From positions 1 through 64,000 of the forward strand of contig NZ_JAABNN010000020.1 of assembly GCF_009928415.1 (NCBI RefSeq): a stretch of 64,000 nucleotides of DNA, in the 5' to 3' direction. The notes beneath the pieces were generated by a model. It saw nothing but the letters and a program-made list of their open reading frames with translations. It did no database searches and was not told where the DNA came from. How positions within the stretch are numbered: the first letter of the stretch is position 1; each line of letters opens with the position of its first letter. This document shows positions 61,197 through 64,000 of this stretch, piece after piece. The translations under genes were made by a program, and so were the position numbers. This DNA comes from Bacillus sp. USDA818B3_A. Its GTDB lineage: Bacteria > Bacillota > Bacilli > Bacillales > Cytobacillaceae.

Positions 61197-61911
61197 GGTA
61201 TCGCTTCAGCATTCTAGCAAATCGCTTTGCTGTAATATGAGGACGAGTGATAGCATTCCCAACGACAACTGCATAAGCCCCCATGTATAAACATTGTACG
61301 GCGATTTCAGGAGTTGAAACCTTACCTTCCATAATCACCTTTGTTTCTGTTCCTTTTACTGCATCCACAACATCTCGCAACATAATAAAGTCAGGTTCGT
61401 CCTTTATCGTTACTTGATCGAAGTAACCAGCCTTTGTATATCCTTGTAATGTAGGAGCTACAAAATCAGCTCCATACTCGGCAGCGATCATTGCATCTTC
61501 AGGCGTTGAAATATCTGCAAATATTAAAGCTTCAGGAATTTCTTGTTTTATCTCCCTTATGGTTTCATAGGAGTACTTTCCATCCTCTCTCTTATGTTTA
61601 GTTGCCTGAACAGCAATAATCTCTGCACCAGCCTTCCAAACTTCCCTGGCAGCATTTAGATCAGGTGTTAAATATACATCCTTAATATTCCTGTCTATTT
61701 TCCAAAGACCGATGATGGGTAAATCGACTGTTTCTTTCATTCTTTTTATGTCGTCCGGTGAATTCGCTCTTATACCGACAGCTCCAGCCCATTCTGCACA
61801 TTCGGCCATTTTCACCGTCATTCCATCCATATAGTGAGGTTCACCCGGAATAGCCTGGCAAGAAACAATTAAACCGTCTTTAAGTCCGTCAATAATATCT
61901 TCTCTTCTCAT
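61189..61911 (-). CDS. nanE: N-acetylmannosamine-6-phosphate 2-epimerase
   Basis: 240 residues, a TIM barrel. It turns N-acetylmannosamine-6-phosphate into the glucosamine form. LIVSCQAIPGEPHYM, IGLWKIDRN (catalytic Lys), AGAEIIAVQAT, IFADISTPEDA, VAPTLQGYT and IMEGKVSTPE are the conserved strand-end motifs. ATG 61911 follows GGGGAGG. The PTS genes lie directly upstream (12-base gap), so the transported sugar is probably a mannosamine-type amino sugar. Confidence 0.93.
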   Translation of the reverse strand: MRREDIIDGLKDGLIVSCQAIPGEPHYMDGMTVKMAECAEWAGAVGIRANSPDDIKRMKETVDLPIIGLWKIDRNIKDVYLTPDLNAAREVWKAGAEIIAVQATKHKREDGKYSYETIREIKQEIPEALIFADISTPEDAMIAAEYGADFVAPTLQGYTKAGYFDQVTIKDEPDFIMLRDVVDAVKGTETKVIMEGKVSTPEIAVQCLYMGAYAVVVGNAITRPHITAKRFARMLKRYHD

Positions 61912-61923
61912 CCTTACCTCCCC

Positions 61924-62748
61924 TTACTTTAAAACGCCTAAAACAACACCAATAATACCGAGTATAATCAGCCCAAACATGATCCAGGTTCCACTGACTC
62001 TCTTTTGTAGAAGACTATAGCAGCCAAACGTCACTAGTAAAGGCAATAATTTAGGCATGATCGAATCTAAGGTTTCTTGAACATTAATCTTAGCGTGATT
62101 AATGCTTATTGCAGTAGGTAATTTGATTACTACCATTGAAGCAATCAATGCCCCAATCACAACCAGGCCAAGAACTTTGGCTGCTTCTGTTAGTTTTTGT
62201 AACGTCCCATTTGCACTAATCTTAGCTAAAAATTCGCTTCCACCTTTGTAACCTATTCTAAATCCAAACCACCTTACCAATTCACTGGGGATTACATTCA
62301 TCAAAAAGTATAATAACGGTCCTAAAATGCTACCTTTAAGTGCCAATGGCGCACCGATTCCAACACCAATTACTCGAAACGTACCCCAGAAAAATGAGTC
62401 ACCAATCCCGGCTAGCGGCCCCATTAGTGCAGCTTTTACTGAATTTATGGAAGATACCTCGAACTCTTCTTCTTCGGCATTTGCATACTGTTCCTCCATA
62501 GCACAACTGATTCCGAGAATAAATGGTGAAGTAGATGTCGCACAGTTGAAAAACTCTAAGTGTCGTTGGTAACCTTCTTTAAGCTTTTCTTCATTATCAC
62601 CATACAATTTATTAATAACAGGTGTCATTGCCCAGCCATATCCAGTCGACATCTGTCTCTCATAATTAAAACAACCGAGAAGTTGGTAATGTCTTAAGTA
62701 AACACTCATTAAGTCTTTTTTTGATAACTTCTTTGAGTTATTTTCCAT
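61924..62748 (-). CDS. PTS mannose/fructose/sorbose family IID component
   Basis: 274 residues. LGCFNYERQMSTGYGWAMTP and the ALMGPLAGIGDSFFWGTFR segment are the IID signatures, and two or three C-terminal spans follow. With IIC it forms the membrane channel. Its ATG directly abuts the IIC stop codon (shared base at 62748). Confidence 0.95.
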   Translation of the reverse strand: MENNSKKLSKKDLMSVYLRHYQLLGCFNYERQMSTGYGWAMTPVINKLYGDNEEKLKEGYQRHLEFFNCATSTSPFILGISCAMEEQYANAEEEEFEVSSINSVKAALMGPLAGIGDSFFWGTFRVIGVGIGAPLALKGSILGPLLYFLMNVIPSELVRWFGFRIGYKGGSEFLAKISANGTLQKLTEAAKVLGLVVIGALIASMVVIKLPTAISINHAKINVQETLDSIMPKLLPLLVTFGCYSLLQKRVSGTWIMFGLIILGIIGVVLGVLK

Positions 62749-63488
62749 TAGAATAATTCCCCTTCCATTGGCTTAAATTGATAATAAAGATAGGCACAGA
62801 TTGCACCAAATACGGCAGCTCCAATCGTTGAAATATTGAAGAAAGCTACCAGAGCAAATCCGAGGAACAGAAATGCAGCGTATTTTTTATCAAAACTTAA
62901 CTGCATCAACATCGCAACCCCGAGAGCTGGAAGCAGATTCCCCGATTGTGCTAAACCAGCTTGAATAACTTGAGGAATATGATCCACTATCCCTTTAATC
63001 ACATCTCCACCGACCATAAAACCAATGAACACCATTAAAAACTTAGACAAGAAGTAAATGAGTGAACCTGACCAATTTCCAATTGCGATTCCTTTCCAGT
63101 TGCCTTTTGCAATCTGATTATCTGCATAATGGGCAAAGGTAGTATTCAATATTCCAACCCCGATTGCTACAAATTGAGCGAGTAAAGCGATCGGAATAGC
63201 TAATGCTAAAGTGGTCTGATAATCAGCGCCCGTTTGAATCGCTAATGCGGTAGCTAAAGCAGAGCCAACCACCACATCGGGAGGAGTTGATGTCCCGATA
63301 CCAACAAGTCCCATCCAAACTAGTTCGAGTCCACCACCAATGATTAAACCAGTTTGAAAGTCCCCCATCACCAAACCAACCAACGGACCAATGATAATAG
63401 GTCGATCTAACATGTGTTGACCGCCTATTCTGCTTTCCATATAAACGACTGCAGCAATTAAGGCAATCAAAATCCCTTGAATAATCAT
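62748..63488 (-). CDS. PTS mannose/fructose/sorbose family IIC component
   Basis: 246 residues, about eight spans. DRPIIIGPLVGLVMGDFQTG and GGGLELVWMGLVGIGTSTPPD are the conserved IIC blocks that form the sugar site. It lies 18 bases after the IIB gene and runs into IID by one base. No IIA gene is within the window; it may lie just beyond the right edge. Confidence 0.95.
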   Translation of the reverse strand: MIIQGILIALIAAVVYMESRIGGQHMLDRPIIIGPLVGLVMGDFQTGLIIGGGLELVWMGLVGIGTSTPPDVVVGSALATALAIQTGADYQTTLALAIPIALLAQFVAIGVGILNTTFAHYADNQIAKGNWKGIAIGNWSGSLIYFLSKFLMVFIGFMVGGDVIKGIVDHIPQVIQAGLAQSGNLLPALGVAMLMQLSFDKKYAAFLFLGFALVAFFNISTIGAAVFGAICAYLYYQFKPMEGELF

Positions 63489-63506
63489 TTTTTCGCCCCC
63501 ACTTAG

Positions 63507-64000
63507 CTAATTAGTATGAAATGCTTTAAGGATTCCCTCATAATTCATTCTTTCTAAAGATGGTGTAACTTGAGCAAAAACTTCAATACCTTTTTCATGC
63601 AGCTTTCTAGCATACTCAAAATCTTCTATAGTCATTTTGATTTGAGGTAATGTTGAAAACAATTTATCTTTCTTTTTTAATCCTGCTGTCCCAATATTAA
63701 CTGTTTTAATACTATCAACCTGTTCACTGACTTTATAGGCATCTTCTATACTTTCAGTAACAACAAAAAATTTTTTACCTTTGTATTTCTCACTATTCAG
63801 TAGACTTACGGATTCTTCGATATTTTTAATAATCAAACTTACCCCAGCCGGTTTCGCCAATTTCATCGTCATACTCATAAAGGCATCTTTTGAAGCAGCA
63901 TTATTAGCAACTAAAATACAGTCCGGTTTCAGCGCACTAGTCCAGGAAACCGCTACCATTCCATGAACCAAGCGATCATCCACTCTTACTAAACTAATCA
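63507..64000 (-). CDS. PTS mannose/fructose/sorbose family IIB component (cut at window edge)
   Basis: Reads (M)ISLVRVDDRLVHGMVAVSW from the edge. The phosphorylated His is in RLVHGMV, and the usual IIB fold follows to the end at 63507 (about 165 residues). The last base of the window is the second base of the presumed ATG, so one base of the start codon is missing. It receives phosphate from IIA and passes it to the sugar in the IIC-IID channel. Confidence 0.93.
   Translation of the reverse strand, partial: ISLVRVDDRLVHGMVAVSWTSALKPDCILVANNAASKDAFMSMTMKLAKPAGVSLIIKNIEESVSLLNSEKYKGKKFFVVTESIEDAYKVSEQVDSIKTVNIGTAGLKKKDKLFSTLPQIKMTIEDFEYARKLHEKGIEVFAQVTPSLERMNYEGILKAFHTN

Overview
The window looks like chromosomal DNA of a low-GC, endospore-forming member of the Bacillaceae (a Neobacillus/Mesobacillus/Bacillus-like genus; species cannot be read from it). 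Signs are strong AGGAGG ribosome binding sites, TTG/GTG starts, glgC-glgD-glgA, a YdbP-type thioredoxin, YjcZ-type sporulation peptides, DUF2512/YndM, a GS26-type stress protein behind a sigma-B-like promoter, and BsrG/TxpA-like type I toxins. No rRNA, tRNA or CRISPR array was seen. About two thirds of the genes lie on the minus strand.

Layout. 0.1-7.2 kb: DinB protein fused by deletion to a GNAT remnant, then an operon of a four-module AAA+ ATPase and two membrane proteins, then a DUF4236 gene. 7.2-11.4 kb: glycogen genes glgC-glgD-glgA with a decayed glgB in front and an orphan copy of a toxin-antitoxin RNA behind. 11.5-23.4 kb: accessory genes (SDR, LtrA, a type I toxin/antisense RNA locus, YdbP, PAS protein, a two-peptide operon, a TetR-controlled GNAT-VC0807-DUF2306 operon, methyltransferase, ChrA) interspersed with remnants (EAL domain, maltose acetyltransferase, IS1595-like transposase) and two copies of a promoter module with FNR-like and Fur-like boxes. 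23.6-40 kb: a defence-island-like stretch: nonsense-interrupted DUF5677 gene, NERD-helicase, second type I toxin/antisense locus, McrBC, PLD-helicase plus MazG-like protein, PfpI, and a broken GmrSD/DUF262 gene.

40.7-49.8 kb: GS26, MazG, a LysR-linked cluster (carboxymuconolactone decarboxylase, 3-hydroxyisobutyrate-dehydrogenase-like, shikimate-dehydrogenase-like and argininosuccinate-lyase-like enzymes), an RCC1-type propeller with exact 38-residue repeats, short interspersed repeats and two YjcZ peptides. 49.8-57.4 kb: DUF2512, then the kynurenine operon kynU-permease-kynA-kynB facing its probable TetR regulator, then an amidase and a rhodanese. 57.4-64 kb: three related small membrane proteins and an amino-sugar operon (PTS IIB-IIC-IID, NanE, a helical membrane protein, a SIS isomerase-like enzyme); the IIB gene is cut one base short of its start by the window edge.

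The parts that most repay checking are the three related copies of a type I toxin/antisense locus (two intact, one toxin-less), the duplicated FNR/Fur promoter module, the triple-operator TetR system with a 16-bp hairpin, and the AAA+ operon at 1.1-5.8 kb. Decay is unusually frequent: at least eight gene remnants were recognised by reading broken frames.
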